DNA of 60,479 nucleotides from an uncultured Campylobacter sp. Its GTDB lineage: Bacteria > Campylobacterota > Campylobacteria > Campylobacterales > Campylobacteraceae. How positions within the stretch are numbered: the first letter of the stretch is position 1; each line of letters starts with the position of its first letter. The notes beneath the pieces are model-generated. The model made no database searches, was not told the origin of the DNA, and worked only from the letters and a program-made list of their open reading frames with translations. The stretch lies in NCBI GenBank assembly GCA_900539255.1, contig UQBJ01000009.1, positions 1 to 60,479 on the forward strand, written 5' to 3'. The position numbers were made by a program, and so were the translations under genes. Positions 42,204 to 51,773 of this stretch are shown piece by piece.

Positions 42204-42410
42204 ATGAAATTCAAAGAGCTGGGGGCGAAAATTCACAGCTTTTACAAGCGCTCAGACCGCTTTGTGCATTTGCTGGTGGGACTTCCAAGCTATGATAAAT
42301 ATGTAGAGCATATGAAGCGCCATCACCCAGACGAAGCACCAAAAAGTCAAAAAGAATTTTTTAAAGAAGCCCTTGACAAAAAATACGGCGCAAATGGCGC
42401 AAAATGCTGA
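42204..42410 (+). CDS. YbdD/YjiX-family small protein, partner of CstA
   Basis: 68 residues from the ATG at 42204 (AAAGGACAAAAG); a frame from 42171 would translate the Shine-Dalgarno. The conserved core is LLVGLPSYDKYVEHMKRHHP followed by DEAPKSQKEFFKEALDKKYG, typical of this family (G-x-P-x-Y-x-x-Y-x-x-H-x-x-x-x-H-P). Such proteins are needed for transport by CstA-type permeases in E. coli. It follows cstA by about 150 nt. Confidence 0.85.
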   Translation: MKFKELGAKIHSFYKRSDRFVHLLVGLPSYDKYVEHMKRHHPDEAPKSQKEFFKEALDKKYGANGAKC

Positions 42411-42598
42411 TAAAAGCTCGTGTGCGAGTCTCGCACGGACAAAGGCTTTTAAGCAAAAAATTTAACAAATTTTGCTAAAATAAACGCGCAAAAGAGAAAA
42501 TTTGATAAAATGCAAATTCTAAAATTTTTCAAGGCAAGGTAAAGCGATAAATTCACGCGAATTTATCCAAAAACCAAGCCTAAAAAAAAGGAAAAACA

Positions 42599-44017
42599 AT
42601 GTTTGAAGTCGTTATCGGTTTAGAGGTGCATACCCAGCTTAACACTAAAAGCAAGATTTTTTGTTCTTGTGCTACGAGCTTTGGCGAAAAGCCAAATGTC
42701 AATGTCTGCCCCACTTGCCTAGCCCTGCCCGGTGCCTTGCCCGTGCTAAATGAACAAGCCGTGCGTAAAGCCGTAGCCTTTGGCAAGGCAATCAACGCTC
42801 GTATCAACAAAACCAGCATTTTCAACCGCAAAAATTATTTTTACCCCGATTTGCCAAAGGCTTATCAAATTTCGCAATTTGATGTCCCCATAGTCGAGGG
42901 CGGCGAGCTTTTCATCAACATTAACGGACAAAACAAACGCATAGGCATTACTAGGGCGCATTTAGAAGAGGACGCGGGCAAAAATATCCACGAAAATTCA
43001 GTCTCCAAAGTGGATTTAAACCGCTCAGGCACGCCTTTACTTGAAATCGTAAGCGAACCAGAGCTTCGCAGCTCCGATGAAGCGGTAGCTTACCTTAAAA
43101 AACTCCATTCTATCATACGATTTTTAGACATTTCAGACGCAAATATGCAAGAGGGCAGTTTTCGCTGCGATGCAAATGTCAGCATTCGTCCAAAGGGCGA
43201 CAGCAAGCTTTACACGCGCGTAGAGATAAAAAATCTCAACTCATTTCGCTTTATCCAAAAGGCGATTGATTATGAGGTGCAAAGGCAAAGTGTGGCGTGG
43301 GAGGACGGCACTTATGAGCGTGAAGTGGTGCAAGAAACGCGCCTTTTCAACACCACGAACCTAACCACGCGCTCAATGCGGGGCAAAGAAGATAGTGCTG
43401 AGTATCGCTATTTCCCAGAACCTGACCTTTTGCCTGTGGTGCTAACGCCTGATATGCTTGAAATAGCTATCCCAGAGCTACCCGATGAGAAAAAAGCTCG
43501 TTATATTAAGGATTTAAGCGTCAAAGAAAGCGATGCGGAGGTGCTTATTTCGAGTTTAGAGATGAGCCGCTTTTTTGAAAGCCTTATCGCAAGGAAGTTA
43601 AGCCCAAAGCTTTGCGTTTCGTGGCTCACTACTGAGCTTATGGGGCTTTTAAAAGGGGATTTGAGTATAGAAAATTCGCCTGTTGATGCCCAAAAACTTG
43701 GCGATTTAATCGCTCGTATCGAAGATGGCACTATTTCGGGCAAAGCCGCAAAAGAAGTGCTTGCCTTTGTCTTTGAAAACACCGCCGCAAGCGTTGATAA
43801 GGCGGTTGAAAAGCTAGGACTTAAACAAGTAAGCGATGATGGGGCGATAGAAAAAATCGCCGAGGCGGTTTTGGCGGCAAATGCGGACAAGGTGGCTGAA
43901 TTTAAGGCAGGCAAGGACAAACTCTTTGGCTTTTTTGTAGGACAAGTGATGAAAGAGGGCAAGGGCGCATTTAACCCTGCAAAGGTTAATGAAATTTTGA
44001 AAGCGAAGCTAGGATAG
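42599..44017 (+). CDS. gatB: Aspartyl/glutamyl-tRNA amidotransferase subunit B
   Basis: 472 residues. It starts MFEVVIGLEVHTQLNTKSKI and includes CPTCLALPGALPVLN, FYPDLPKAYQISQFD and LEEDAGK, all of the GatB kinase core. The C-terminal YqeY-like domain is present (SGKAAKEVLAFVFEN). With GatC and GatA it converts Glu-tRNA(Gln) and Asp-tRNA(Asn) to the amidated forms. Followed by gpsA as in C. jejuni. Confidence 0.95.
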   Translation: MFEVVIGLEVHTQLNTKSKIFCSCATSFGEKPNVNVCPTCLALPGALPVLNEQAVRKAVAFGKAINARINKTSIFNRKNYFYPDLPKAYQISQFDVPIVEGGELFININGQNKRIGITRAHLEEDAGKNIHENSVSKVDLNRSGTPLLEIVSEPELRSSDEAVAYLKKLHSIIRFLDISDANMQEGSFRCDANVSIRPKGDSKLYTRVEIKNLNSFRFIQKAIDYEVQRQSVAWEDGTYEREVVQETRLFNTTNLTTRSMRGKEDSAEYRYFPEPDLLPVVLTPDMLEIAIPELPDEKKARYIKDLSVKESDAEVLISSLEMSRFFESLIARKLSPKLCVSWLTTELMGLLKGDLSIENSPVDAQKLGDLIARIEDGTISGKAAKEVLAFVFENTAASVDKAVEKLGLKQVSDDGAIEKIAEAVLAANADKVAEFKAGKDKLFGFFVGQVMKEGKGAFNPAKVNEILKAKLG

Positions 44018-44134
44018 CGCGAATTTAATTTGAGTGTTTTACAATGTGAATTTAAAAAACACAAAAATTCAGCTTGATGAGTGTGAATTTTTTAAGAAAT
44101 TCACAAAAATTCAGCAATAAATTTAGGACTAAAA

Positions 44135-45022
44135 ATGAGCATAGCAGTTATCGGAGCGGGGAAATGGGGGCAGGGTTTGCACTTTGCCTTTTCGCAAAAG
44201 CAAACTTGTCTCATCACTTCGCCACACAAAAAAGATTTACCAAATTTTGTAAGCATTGACGAGGCGCTAAATTGCGAGTATTTGGTTTTTGCGCTATCAG
44301 CACAAGGAATTGCGGCGTGGCTAAAAGAGCATTTTAAAAACAAAGGGCAAAAAATCCTACTTGCCTCAAAGGGCATTGACACGGCGAGTTGCCGCTTTTT
44401 AGATGAGATTTTTTTGGACTTTGTGGATAAGCGCAATTTTTGCGTTTTAAGCGGTCCGAGCTTTGCGGCTGAGGTGATGCAGGGCTTGCCTTGTGCCTTG
44501 TGCGTGAGTGGCTTTGAGCGCGCACTTTGTGAAGAGTTTGTGGGCTTTTTTCCAGATTTCATCAAGGCTTATGCGGGGGACGATGTGCGTGGGGCGGAGA
44601 TTTGCGGGGCGTATAAAAATGTCCTTGCCATCGCCAGCGGCATTTGCGAAGGCTTAGGGCTTGGCAACAACGCAAGGGCAAGTTTAATCGCGCGTGGGCT
44701 TATCGAAATGCACCGCTTTGGGGCGAAATTTGGCGCAAAAGAAGAGACTTTTTTGGGTTTAAGCGGGGCGGGGGATTTGTTTTTAACCGCGTCAAGCACG
44801 CTTTCGCGCAACTTTCGCGCAGGGCTTTTGCTCGCAAAGGGCAAGGGCAAAGATGAGATTATAAGCGAGCTAAAAGAGGTTGTGGAGGGCATACCCACAG
44901 CCTTTGCAGTGCGCCAAATCGCTGGGAGGGAGGACATTTACACGCCCATAGTGCGCGAAGTAGCAGCGATTTTAGAGGGCAAAGATGTGCGAAAAAGCCT
45001 TAAAGACTTGCTAGCAAGGTAA
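44135..45022 (+). CDS. gpsA: Glycerol-3-phosphate dehydrogenase [NAD(P)+]
   Basis: 295 residues. NAD(P) site MSIAVIGAGKWGQGLHFAF, then LSGPSFAAEVMQGLP (the S-G-P-[ST]-F-A motif) and ICGAYKNVLAIASGICEGLG with the catalytic Lys; LIARGLIEM and GLSGAGDLFLTA complete the set. It makes sn-glycerol 3-phosphate for phospholipid synthesis. No Shine-Dalgarno of the usual AAAGGA type lies before the ATG (AGGACTAAAA), but spacing is fine. Confidence 0.95.
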   Translation: MSIAVIGAGKWGQGLHFAFSQKQTCLITSPHKKDLPNFVSIDEALNCEYLVFALSAQGIAAWLKEHFKNKGQKILLASKGIDTASCRFLDEIFLDFVDKRNFCVLSGPSFAAEVMQGLPCALCVSGFERALCEEFVGFFPDFIKAYAGDDVRGAEICGAYKNVLAIASGICEGLGLGNNARASLIARGLIEMHRFGAKFGAKEETFLGLSGAGDLFLTASSTLSRNFRAGLLLAKGKGKDEIISELKEVVEGIPTAFAVRQIAGREDIYTPIVREVAAILEGKDVRKSLKDLLAR

Positions 45023-45197
45023 AGCGAAAATGCTGATTTTACGCCTTGTTTGTCTTTGTCAAATTTAAATTCGCGCTCATTTCACAAAAAATTCATCATC
45101 GCGAGCAAAAAAAAACTTTTTGTTATCACACATTTACTCATTTTTATTACACTAAATTTCGCAAATCATTTTGCAAATTCACAAAAAAGGACAAAGT

Positions 45198-45734
45198 ATG
45201 AAAAAGATACTTTTAGGCTCTATGGCTTTAACAGCGTTGCTTTTTGGGGCTAACAACGAGGTTTTTAACCCCAAATCAGCCGAACATTTGGTCATCAAAA
45301 TGCAAATTTTAGACCAAAAGAAAAACAAGGACGCGGGCGAGATTGTCGCGGTGCAAACCCCTTATGGCGTGGCATTTTTCCCAAATCTTAAAGGCTTGGA
45401 GGCTGGACTTCACGGCTTTCATATCCACGAAAATGCCGATTGTGGCAAGACTGACAAGGGTTTGGGAATGAAAGCGGGTGGACACTGGGACCCAGAAAAG
45501 ACTACAAACCACTCTCTACCTTGGGACGACAACGGACACAAGGGCGATTTGCCAGCCTTGTATGTGGATAAGGACGGCAACGCAAATAGCCCCGTGCTAG
45601 CCCCTAAAATCAAGGCTTTGAGTGAGCTTAAAAAACACTCTTTGATGATTCACTTCGGTGGAGACAACCACAGCGACCATCCAGCCGCACTTGGCGGTGG
45701 CGGTGCGAGAATGGCTTGTGGTGTCATCAAATAG
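45198..45734 (+). CDS. sodC: Periplasmic Cu/Zn superoxide dismutase
   Basis: 178 residues from the ATG at 45198 (AAAAAAGGACAAAGT); an earlier start at 45171 would include the Shine-Dalgarno. Signal peptide MKKILLGSMALTALLFGA. Metal ligands: GLHGFHIHENADCG, AGGHWDPEKTTNH, and HKGDLPALYVDKDG; C-terminal motif GGGGARMACGVIK carries the disulfide Cys and active-site Arg. It removes superoxide in the periplasm. C. jejuni lacks sodC, so this points to another Campylobacter lineage. Confidence 0.93.
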   Translation: MKKILLGSMALTALLFGANNEVFNPKSAEHLVIKMQILDQKKNKDAGEIVAVQTPYGVAFFPNLKGLEAGLHGFHIHENADCGKTDKGLGMKAGGHWDPEKTTNHSLPWDDNGHKGDLPALYVDKDGNANSPVLAPKIKALSELKKHSLMIHFGGDNHSDHPAALGGGGARMACGVIK

Positions 45735-46113
45735 CCTTTTTGCCCAAATTTTTTGAATTTGGGCGAGTTAAAGTGCTAAAATTCAACGCTTTTTTGTGAC
45801 ATTTTGCGAAAAGGCGTTGAATTTAACGCGAATTCATCTTTTTCAAAGCACGATAAATTCAACGCTTCCGCTCAAATTCCGCACGCAACTTTTTCAAAAT
45901 ACACAGAAATTCACAACCTCACGCAACTTCCCCAAATATGTTTTATTTCATTTACACTTTAAGCATTATTTTAGAAACGCCCTAAATTCCGCCCACTTTG
46001 GCGCAAAAAATTCAAAAAAAACGCAAATTTTATTAACTTTTGCTTTATTTTTAGAAAAATTTAACAAAATTTGAGTTAAAATAAACGCACTATTTTACAT
46101 TAAAGGAGAGTTT
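45735..46113. other. Intergenic region (379 bp)
   Basis: A/T-rich gap before the Dcu gene. Its end, TTTGAGTTAAAATAAACGC (about 46070-46088), has a TAAAAT that may be the -10 of the transporter; a very similar word lies before gatB (about 42473-42490). No gene seen. Confidence 0.45.
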
Positions 46114-47505
46114 ATGGAGTTTTTGACTTCATTAAGCGATGGCAAGCAGTTTGCTATACAGCTTATCATTGTGTTGATTTGTCTCTTTTACGGGGCAAGA
46201 AAAGGCGGTATCGCGCTTGGGCTACTCGGCGGTATCGGTATGTTTGTGCTTGTGTTTGGTTTCAATGTCAAACCCGGCAAGCCTAGCACCGATGTCATTT
46301 TCACCATACTTTGCGTGGTAACGGCTAGTGCTACGCTGCTTGCTAGCGGCGGGCTTGATGTGATGCTGCAAATTGCGGAGCGCATTTTAAGGCGAAATCC
46401 AAAGTTTTTGACTATACTCGCGCCCTTTGTTACTTGGTTTCTCACCATACTTTGCGGCACAGGGCATGTGGTTTATACGATGATGCCTATCATCTACGAC
46501 ATAGCCATCAAAAACGGCATTCGCCCCGAACGCCCTATGGCAGCTTCGTCTATCTCATCGCAAATGGGGATTATCTGCTCGCCTGTGAGCGTGGCTGTGG
46601 TAACTCTAACGGCTATGCTTTTAAAAGAAGGCGTGCCGCATATGAATGGCTTTGATGGCTACATAAATTTGCTGCAAATCACCATTCCAAGCGGTGCTTT
46701 GGGCGTTTTGGCTGTGGGTATTTACTCGTGGTTTCGGGGCAAGGACTTAGACAAGGACCCTGAATTCCAAGAAAAGCTCAAAGACCCAAAATTCAAAGAG
46801 TATGTTTATGGCGAAAACAAAACGCTTTTAGGCGTGAAGTTGCCAGCTATCGAGTGGGCTGCTATGTGGATATTTTTGGGTTCTATTGCTTTGGTGGCGA
46901 TTTTGGGGGCTTTTCCAGAGTTGCGTCCAGCCTTTGACAACGGCAAAGGCGAGATGAAGCCTATGTCTATGGTGGCTGTGATACAAATGTTTATGCTGAT
47001 GGCGGGTGCTGTTTTGGTTATCTTTACTAAGGTTAAAGTAAGCGAAATCGGCTCAAACGCGATTTTCAAATCAGGTATGATAGCGATGGTAGCGGTGTTT
47101 GGGATTTCGTGGATGGCTGATTCTATGTTTGCTGTGCATATTCCTATGCTTAAACTCGCACTTGGCGGCGTGGTGCAAGAGCATCCTTGGACTTATGCTG
47201 TAATGTTGCTTTTGATTTCTAAATTTGTCAATTCGCAAGCCGCAGCGCTCATAGCTTTCGTGCCTGTGGCTTTGGGCGTAGGCGTAAGCCCGGGCATCAT
47301 CGTGGCTTTTGCGGCTGCTTGCTATGGTTATTATATTTTACCGACTTATCCAAGCGACCTTGCGACCATACAATTTGACCGCTCAGGCACAACGCGTATC
47401 GGTAAATTCGTCATCAATCACAGCTTTATTATCCCGGGGCTTGTCGGTGTCATCACTGCTTGTATCTTTGGATACATTTTCGCCGCTGCACTTGGATATG
47501 TGTGA
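46114..47505 (+). CDS. dcuB: Anaerobic C4-dicarboxylate transporter (Dcu family, DcuB-like)
   Basis: 463 residues, about 12-14 helices. Dcu-family motifs include FLTILCGTGHVVYTMMPII, ASSISSQMGIICSPVSVAVV and YYILPTYPSDLATIQFDRSG. It exchanges fumarate, aspartate or malate for succinate during fumarate respiration. DcuA and DcuB are hard to part by eye; length (463) and sequence favour DcuB. AAAGGAGAGTTT precedes the ATG; a terminator follows. Confidence 0.88.
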   Translation: MEFLTSLSDGKQFAIQLIIVLICLFYGARKGGIALGLLGGIGMFVLVFGFNVKPGKPSTDVIFTILCVVTASATLLASGGLDVMLQIAERILRRNPKFLTILAPFVTWFLTILCGTGHVVYTMMPIIYDIAIKNGIRPERPMAASSISSQMGIICSPVSVAVVTLTAMLLKEGVPHMNGFDGYINLLQITIPSGALGVLAVGIYSWFRGKDLDKDPEFQEKLKDPKFKEYVYGENKTLLGVKLPAIEWAAMWIFLGSIALVAILGAFPELRPAFDNGKGEMKPMSMVAVIQMFMLMAGAVLVIFTKVKVSEIGSNAIFKSGMIAMVAVFGISWMADSMFAVHIPMLKLALGGVVQEHPWTYAVMLLLISKFVNSQAAALIAFVPVALGVGVSPGIIVAFAAACYGYYILPTYPSDLATIQFDRSGTTRIGKFVINHSFIIPGLVGVITACIFGYIFAAALGYV

Positions 47506-47558
47506 GATTTGCCCGCTTTGAAAGGCAAATTTTAGCACAACTTCGCTTGTGTATCTTC

Positions 47559-47604
47559 CAAACAAAGCTCTGTAAATCGGGGCTTTGTTTGGGCTTTGTT
47601 TTTT
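47559..47604 (+). terminator. Terminator of the Dcu gene
   Basis: CAAACAAAGC (47559-47568) pairs with GCTTTGTTTG (47582-47591) and is followed by a T-rich run ending near 47604. Confidence 0.65.
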
Positions 47605-47704
47605 AAATTCTATCCTTTTCTTTCAAAAACTCTTTTTTAAATTCAACGATAATGCCCTAAATTTAAACATTTTGCATAAAGTTTAAAATTTTTGCTTAAA
47701 AAAC

Positions 47705-47733
47705 TTGACATTAACTCACTAAAATTATATAAT
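47705..47733 (+). promoter_or_regulatory. Sigma-70 promoter of clpB with HAIR-like overlap
   Basis: TTGACA (47705-47710), 17-bp spacer, TATAAT (47728-47733): a near-consensus promoter, rare in Campylobacter. CTTGACA-N7-ACTAAAA from 47704 resembles the HspR operator (CTTGAGT-N7-ACTCAAG) at 10 of 14 bases. Confidence 0.6.
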
Positions 47734-47831
47734 GTCATTTGTATAAAGGTTTAAAATGATTAACCGATATAGGTTAAAATTCCTCACAAAAAGAGAGAAT
47801 TTTAAGCAAAATTCAACACAAAGGACAAAAA

Positions 47832-50405
47832 ATGGCAAATTTACAAGATTTTTTAACCGACTCTATGCTTTCAAATGTCGAAAGTGCGGCGAGTTTAGCC
47901 ATACATTCTAAAAACAGCGAAATAACCCCGCTGCACCTTTTTTGGGCTTTAAGCGTGGATAGCACAAGCCTTTTAAATCAAATTTTCAACAAAATGGGTA
48001 TTTCAAAAGAGGCTGTGGAGCTTGAAATCAAAAGCAAGATAGCAAAACTTCCAACAAGCTCAAATGTGAGCCGCGAAAGCGTGCGTTTTGGCAGTGATTT
48101 CATCAACTCACTTGAAAGCGCGAAAGGACTGATGAGCGCAAATGGGGACAGCTTTTTAGCTGTGGATACTTGGCTTTTATCAGCCAGCACGCAAGCGCCT
48201 ATAAAGGACATTTTGGCTAAATTTTTGGATTTGAGCGAGTTTAAAAAAGAGATTGAGTCCTTGCGAGCAGGGCGCAAGATAGAGAGTAAAACGGGCGATG
48301 AAACCCTTGATAGCTTAAAAAAATTTGGCATTGATTTAAGCGCAAAGGCAAGCGAGGGCAAACTTGACCCCGTCATCGGCAGAGAAGAAGAAATAGAACG
48401 AGTTATGCAAATTCTTATCCGCAAAACCAAAAACAACCCCATTTTACTCGGCGAACCGGGCGTTGGCAAAACGGCTATTGTCGAGGCATTAGCTGGGCGC
48501 ATAGTCAAAAAAGATGTGCCAACTTCACTGCAAAACAAAAGAGTCATCGCCCTTGATATGAGCGCTTTAATCGCGGGCGCAAAGTATAGGGGCGAGTTTG
48601 AGGACAGGCTTAAAGCTGTGGTGAATGAGGTGATAAAAAATAAAAATATCATCTTGTTTATCGATGAAATTCACACTATCGTTGGTGCAGGGGCTAGTGA
48701 AGGCTCAATGGATGCAGCAAATATCTTAAAGCCAGCCCTAGCGCGTGGCGAGCTACACACCATAGGCGCGACAACGCTTAAAGAATACCGCAAATACTTT
48801 GAAAAAGACGCGGCTTTACAACGCCGTTTTCAGCCCGTAAGCGTCAATGAACCAAGCGTAAATGAAGCATTAGCAATGCTTAGGGGCATAAAAGAAAAGC
48901 TTGAAATTCATCACAATGTCCGCATAAACGACAGCGCGCTTGTGGCGGCGGCAAAGCTCAGCAAACGCTACATAAGCGATAGATTTTTGCCCGATAAAGC
49001 CATAGACTTAATCGATGAAGCCGCAGCCGAGCTTAAAATGCAAATAGAAAGCGAGCCAAGCTCACTTCGTAAGGTAAAAAAGGACATTGAAACCTTGCAA
49101 GTGGAAAATGAAGCCTTAAAAATGGAGCAAAATGAGAGCAACGAAAAACGCCTTGCCGAGATAGAAAAGGAACTAGCGAATTTAAAAGAAAAGCAAAGCG
49201 AGCTGAATTCACGCTTTGAAAACGAAAAAGCCGTATTTAACGCCATAAATGAAAAGAAAAAAGAGATTGACAACCTGAAAAATGAGGCGAATTTAGCTAA
49301 AAGCAAGGGCGAGTTTCAAAGGGCGGCTGAGATTGAGTATGGCAAAATCCCAAGCCTTGAAAAAGAGCTTGATGAAAACGATGAAAAATGGCGCAAAATG
49401 AGCGAAGCTGGGGTTTTGCTTAAAAATCAAGTCGATGAGGATTTAGTCGCTGGAATTTTAAGCAAATGGACGGGCATTAGCGTGCAAAAAATGCTTACTA
49501 GCGAAAAGCAAAAGTTTTTGCAGGTGGAAGAGCATTTAAAGCAAAGTGTCATCGGGCAGGACAAGGCGATGAAAGCCCTAGCACGCGCGATAAAACGCAA
49601 CAAAGCAGGGCTAAATGACAGCAACAAGCCCATAGGAAGTTTTTTGTTTTTAGGACCCACAGGCGTTGGCAAAACGCAGTCTGCTAAGGCTTTGGCTAAA
49701 TTTTTGTTTGATGATGAGGGCGCGATGATTCGCTTTGATATGAGTGAATTTATGGAAAAACACAGCGTTTCAAGGCTTTTGGGCGCGCCTCCGGGCTATG
49801 TGGGACACGAAGAAGGCGGCGAGCTTACCGAAAAAGTGCGCCGAAAGCCTTACAGCGTGGTGCTTTTTGATGAGGTAGAAAAGGCTCATCAAGATGTCTT
49901 TAATGTGCTTTTGGGGATTTTAGATGATGGCAGGGCGACTGACAGCAAGGGCGTTACGGTGGATTTTAAAAACACGATTATCATCTTAACCTCAAACATA
50001 GCATCAAATGCCATTGTAAATTTAAAGGGCAAAGAACAAGAAGAGGCGGTAAAAAAGGAGCTTAAAAGCTTTTTCAAGCCTGAATTTTTAAACCGCCTTG
50101 ATGATATCATCACCTTTAACCCGCTCGGGCAGGACGAAGCCTTTGAGATAGTGAAGTTGCTTTTCAAAGACTTGCAAGCTAGCCTTGCAAACAAGGGCAT
50201 AAAGGCAGAGCTTAGCGAAAACGCCGCACTACTCATCGCCAAAGAGGGCTTTGATGAGGACTTTGGGGCGCGCCCTTTAAAACGCGCTATTTACGATATG
50301 ATAGAGGACAAGCTCAGCGATATGATACTGAATGATGAGCTAAAAAGCGATGAGAGCATACTCATAGATGCTGATAAAAATCAAATCATCATCAAAAAGG
50401 CGTAA
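47832..50405 (+). CDS. clpB: ATP-dependent disaggregase ClpB
   Basis: 857 residues, the same length as E. coli ClpB. Clp-N repeats at 1-145, first AAA+ with Walker A GEPGVGKTA near 207, a long coiled-coil middle domain at about 405-520 (the ClpB hallmark), second AAA+ with GPTGVGKTQ near 606, and the C-terminal D2-small domain. With DnaK it rescues aggregated proteins. Single gene behind the promoter at 47705. AAAGGACAAAAA before the ATG. Confidence 0.96.
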   Translation: MANLQDFLTDSMLSNVESAASLAIHSKNSEITPLHLFWALSVDSTSLLNQIFNKMGISKEAVELEIKSKIAKLPTSSNVSRESVRFGSDFINSLESAKGLMSANGDSFLAVDTWLLSASTQAPIKDILAKFLDLSEFKKEIESLRAGRKIESKTGDETLDSLKKFGIDLSAKASEGKLDPVIGREEEIERVMQILIRKTKNNPILLGEPGVGKTAIVEALAGRIVKKDVPTSLQNKRVIALDMSALIAGAKYRGEFEDRLKAVVNEVIKNKNIILFIDEIHTIVGAGASEGSMDAANILKPALARGELHTIGATTLKEYRKYFEKDAALQRRFQPVSVNEPSVNEALAMLRGIKEKLEIHHNVRINDSALVAAAKLSKRYISDRFLPDKAIDLIDEAAAELKMQIESEPSSLRKVKKDIETLQVENEALKMEQNESNEKRLAEIEKELANLKEKQSELNSRFENEKAVFNAINEKKKEIDNLKNEANLAKSKGEFQRAAEIEYGKIPSLEKELDENDEKWRKMSEAGVLLKNQVDEDLVAGILSKWTGISVQKMLTSEKQKFLQVEEHLKQSVIGQDKAMKALARAIKRNKAGLNDSNKPIGSFLFLGPTGVGKTQSAKALAKFLFDDEGAMIRFDMSEFMEKHSVSRLLGAPPGYVGHEEGGELTEKVRRKPYSVVLFDEVEKAHQDVFNVLLGILDDGRATDSKGVTVDFKNTIIILTSNIASNAIVNLKGKEQEEAVKKELKSFFKPEFLNRLDDIITFNPLGQDEAFEIVKLLFKDLQASLANKGIKAELSENAALLIAKEGFDEDFGARPLKRAIYDMIEDKLSDMILNDELKSDESILIDADKNQIIIKKA

Positions 50406-50766
50406 TCCGTGCTGAATTTGAGCTAAATTTTAAATTTTGGCTTTAAATTCAGCGCATTTTGATAAAAAGATGAGCTAAAAAGATGATGAAAAACACTTGC
50501 AAAAAAAAGCCAAGGGCAAGGACAGCAAAACTTTTGCGCCCTTATTTATACAAGCACAATATAGATGAACAAGAATTAACAGCTTATATTTGCGCAACTT
50601 TTGCAAGAATTTAAAAAAGTTGCATCAAATAAGCTCTTTTTGGTTTATTTATGAATTTCAAACAAAGCATTATTTTCATTTTCTCGCATTAACTATATTA
50701 TGAAATAATAATCAAAAACACATTGTGTCAAATTAAGCAAAACTTTTAAAATAGCAAGGGGATATT
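50406..50766. other. Intergenic region with EI24-gene remnant (361 bp)
   Basis: The first part holds a copy of the 3' end of the EI24-type gene (50444-50513); the rest is unusually A/T-rich, unlike neighbouring DNA. AAGGGGATATT just before 50767 is the Shine-Dalgarno of the glycosyltransferase. Confidence 0.6.
50444..50513 (-). pseudogene. Remnant duplicate of the EI24-gene 3' end
   Basis: About 70 bp nearly match 51804-51873, the last codons of the EI24-type gene, in the same orientation. Translated, it gives FLQVFFIIFLAHLF where the intact gene gives FLQVFFVIFLTHLF, then a one-base loss shifts the frame. It lacks the rest of the gene. Confidence 0.75.
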
Positions 50767-51766
50767 GTGCGTATAGGCTGTTTAGAGGAAATCCACGCAA
50801 TAGGCGATAATGCGACAAGATTTAAGGCTTTGGCGATTTTGCGGGCTTTATATCCAAATGATACGGTTATTTTTTACGGGCGTAAAAATGTTGCTAAAAT
50901 GTTTTTTCACTCAAATGTTTTTGATGAATTTGTAAATATTGAAGGCTGGTGCTTAAATCATAATGGGGGGGGGGGATTTAACTTATCAGCTTGACATTTT
51001 GCTTGTGTTTGGCGAATATAGGCGTAAAGAAACCTTAAAACTTGTGAGCGAATTTAAGGCTAAAAGGATAATCTTACCCTTTTCTTTGCGGACGCTTTTT
51101 AAAAAAAATTATGACAATGTCTTTTATCATCAGTGGCACAAGCACCGAGAAGTGTGGCGTAGCGTGCAACTTGTAAGACATATCAACAAAAAGCATTTTG
51201 ATGAAAATGCCCCAAAACTTGATTTGCATAAATTCAAACTTTTTACCCTAAAAGAGCATAAGGACTATGTTGATAGCTTTTTTGCTCAGCACAAAGCCTA
51301 TAAATTCATCGTTGGCGTAAATGCTTTTGGCAATACGCTCTATAAATTTTCTCCGCAGGATTTTGCAGATTTGGCAAGAAATTTAGCCCAAAAACACCAA
51401 AGCGTGCTTTTTGTGATGATGAGTTTTAAGGCAAACATAATAACCTTTAAACCCTTTGCGGAAAAAAATCTCATCATCTTTGAAAACAACGGTGACATAA
51501 TGAATTTAGTGGAATTTACAAGTAGGCTTGATATGCTCATTAGTCCAGATACAGGCAATGTGCATATAGCCGATATTTGCAAAGTGCCTATACTTGAATG
51601 TATGCAAAAGAAAGTAAGGCTTAAATGGGGCGGGGGTAGTTGGCACAATGAATGTAAAATTCTTGGCTTTAACTCTTGCTTTATCAAAAAATACACTACC
51701 CTTAAAGATAAATTTGCAAAAATGGCTGATGAGATGATAATTAAGCTTACAAGGCAAAAATTTTAA
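50767..51766 (+). CDS. Phase-variable glycosyltransferase family 9-like, out of frame at G11
   Basis: One gene in two frames. The first starts at GTG 50767 (AAGGGG, 5 nt) and reads MRIGCLEEIHAIGDNATRFK, a GT9-like N-terminus; it runs into G11 (50965-50975) and stops at 50994. The second frame continues DLTYQLDILLVFGEYRRKE to KLTRQKF at 51766 and has ISPDTGNVHIADI and KWGGGSWHNE, as in heptosyltransferase-like enzymes. With 10 or 13 G the frames join into a protein of about 332 residues; with the 11 G seen it is OFF. It is a paralogue of the gene at 1-867. It is A/T-rich and inserted between clpB and the EI24-type gene. A surface-glycan role is inferred. Confidence 0.8.
50965..50975 (+). repeat. 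Poly-G tract of 11 within glycosyltransferase
   Basis: Eleven G after TAAT. Frame arithmetic shows 10 or 13 G gives a continuous gene. Confidence 0.9.
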
Positions 51767-51773
51767 GGCAAAT

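Larger units (their letters stand above)
47506..47831. other. Intergenic region with terminator and clpB promoter (326 bp)
   Basis: Terminator at 47559-47604 and a strong sigma-70 promoter at 47705-47733. No gene seen. Confidence 0.6.

Noticed and set aside
42413..42466. Terminator after the YbdD-type gene
   Set aside because: GTGCGAG-T-CTCGCAC forms a hairpin but no T run follows directly; not certain enough to list.
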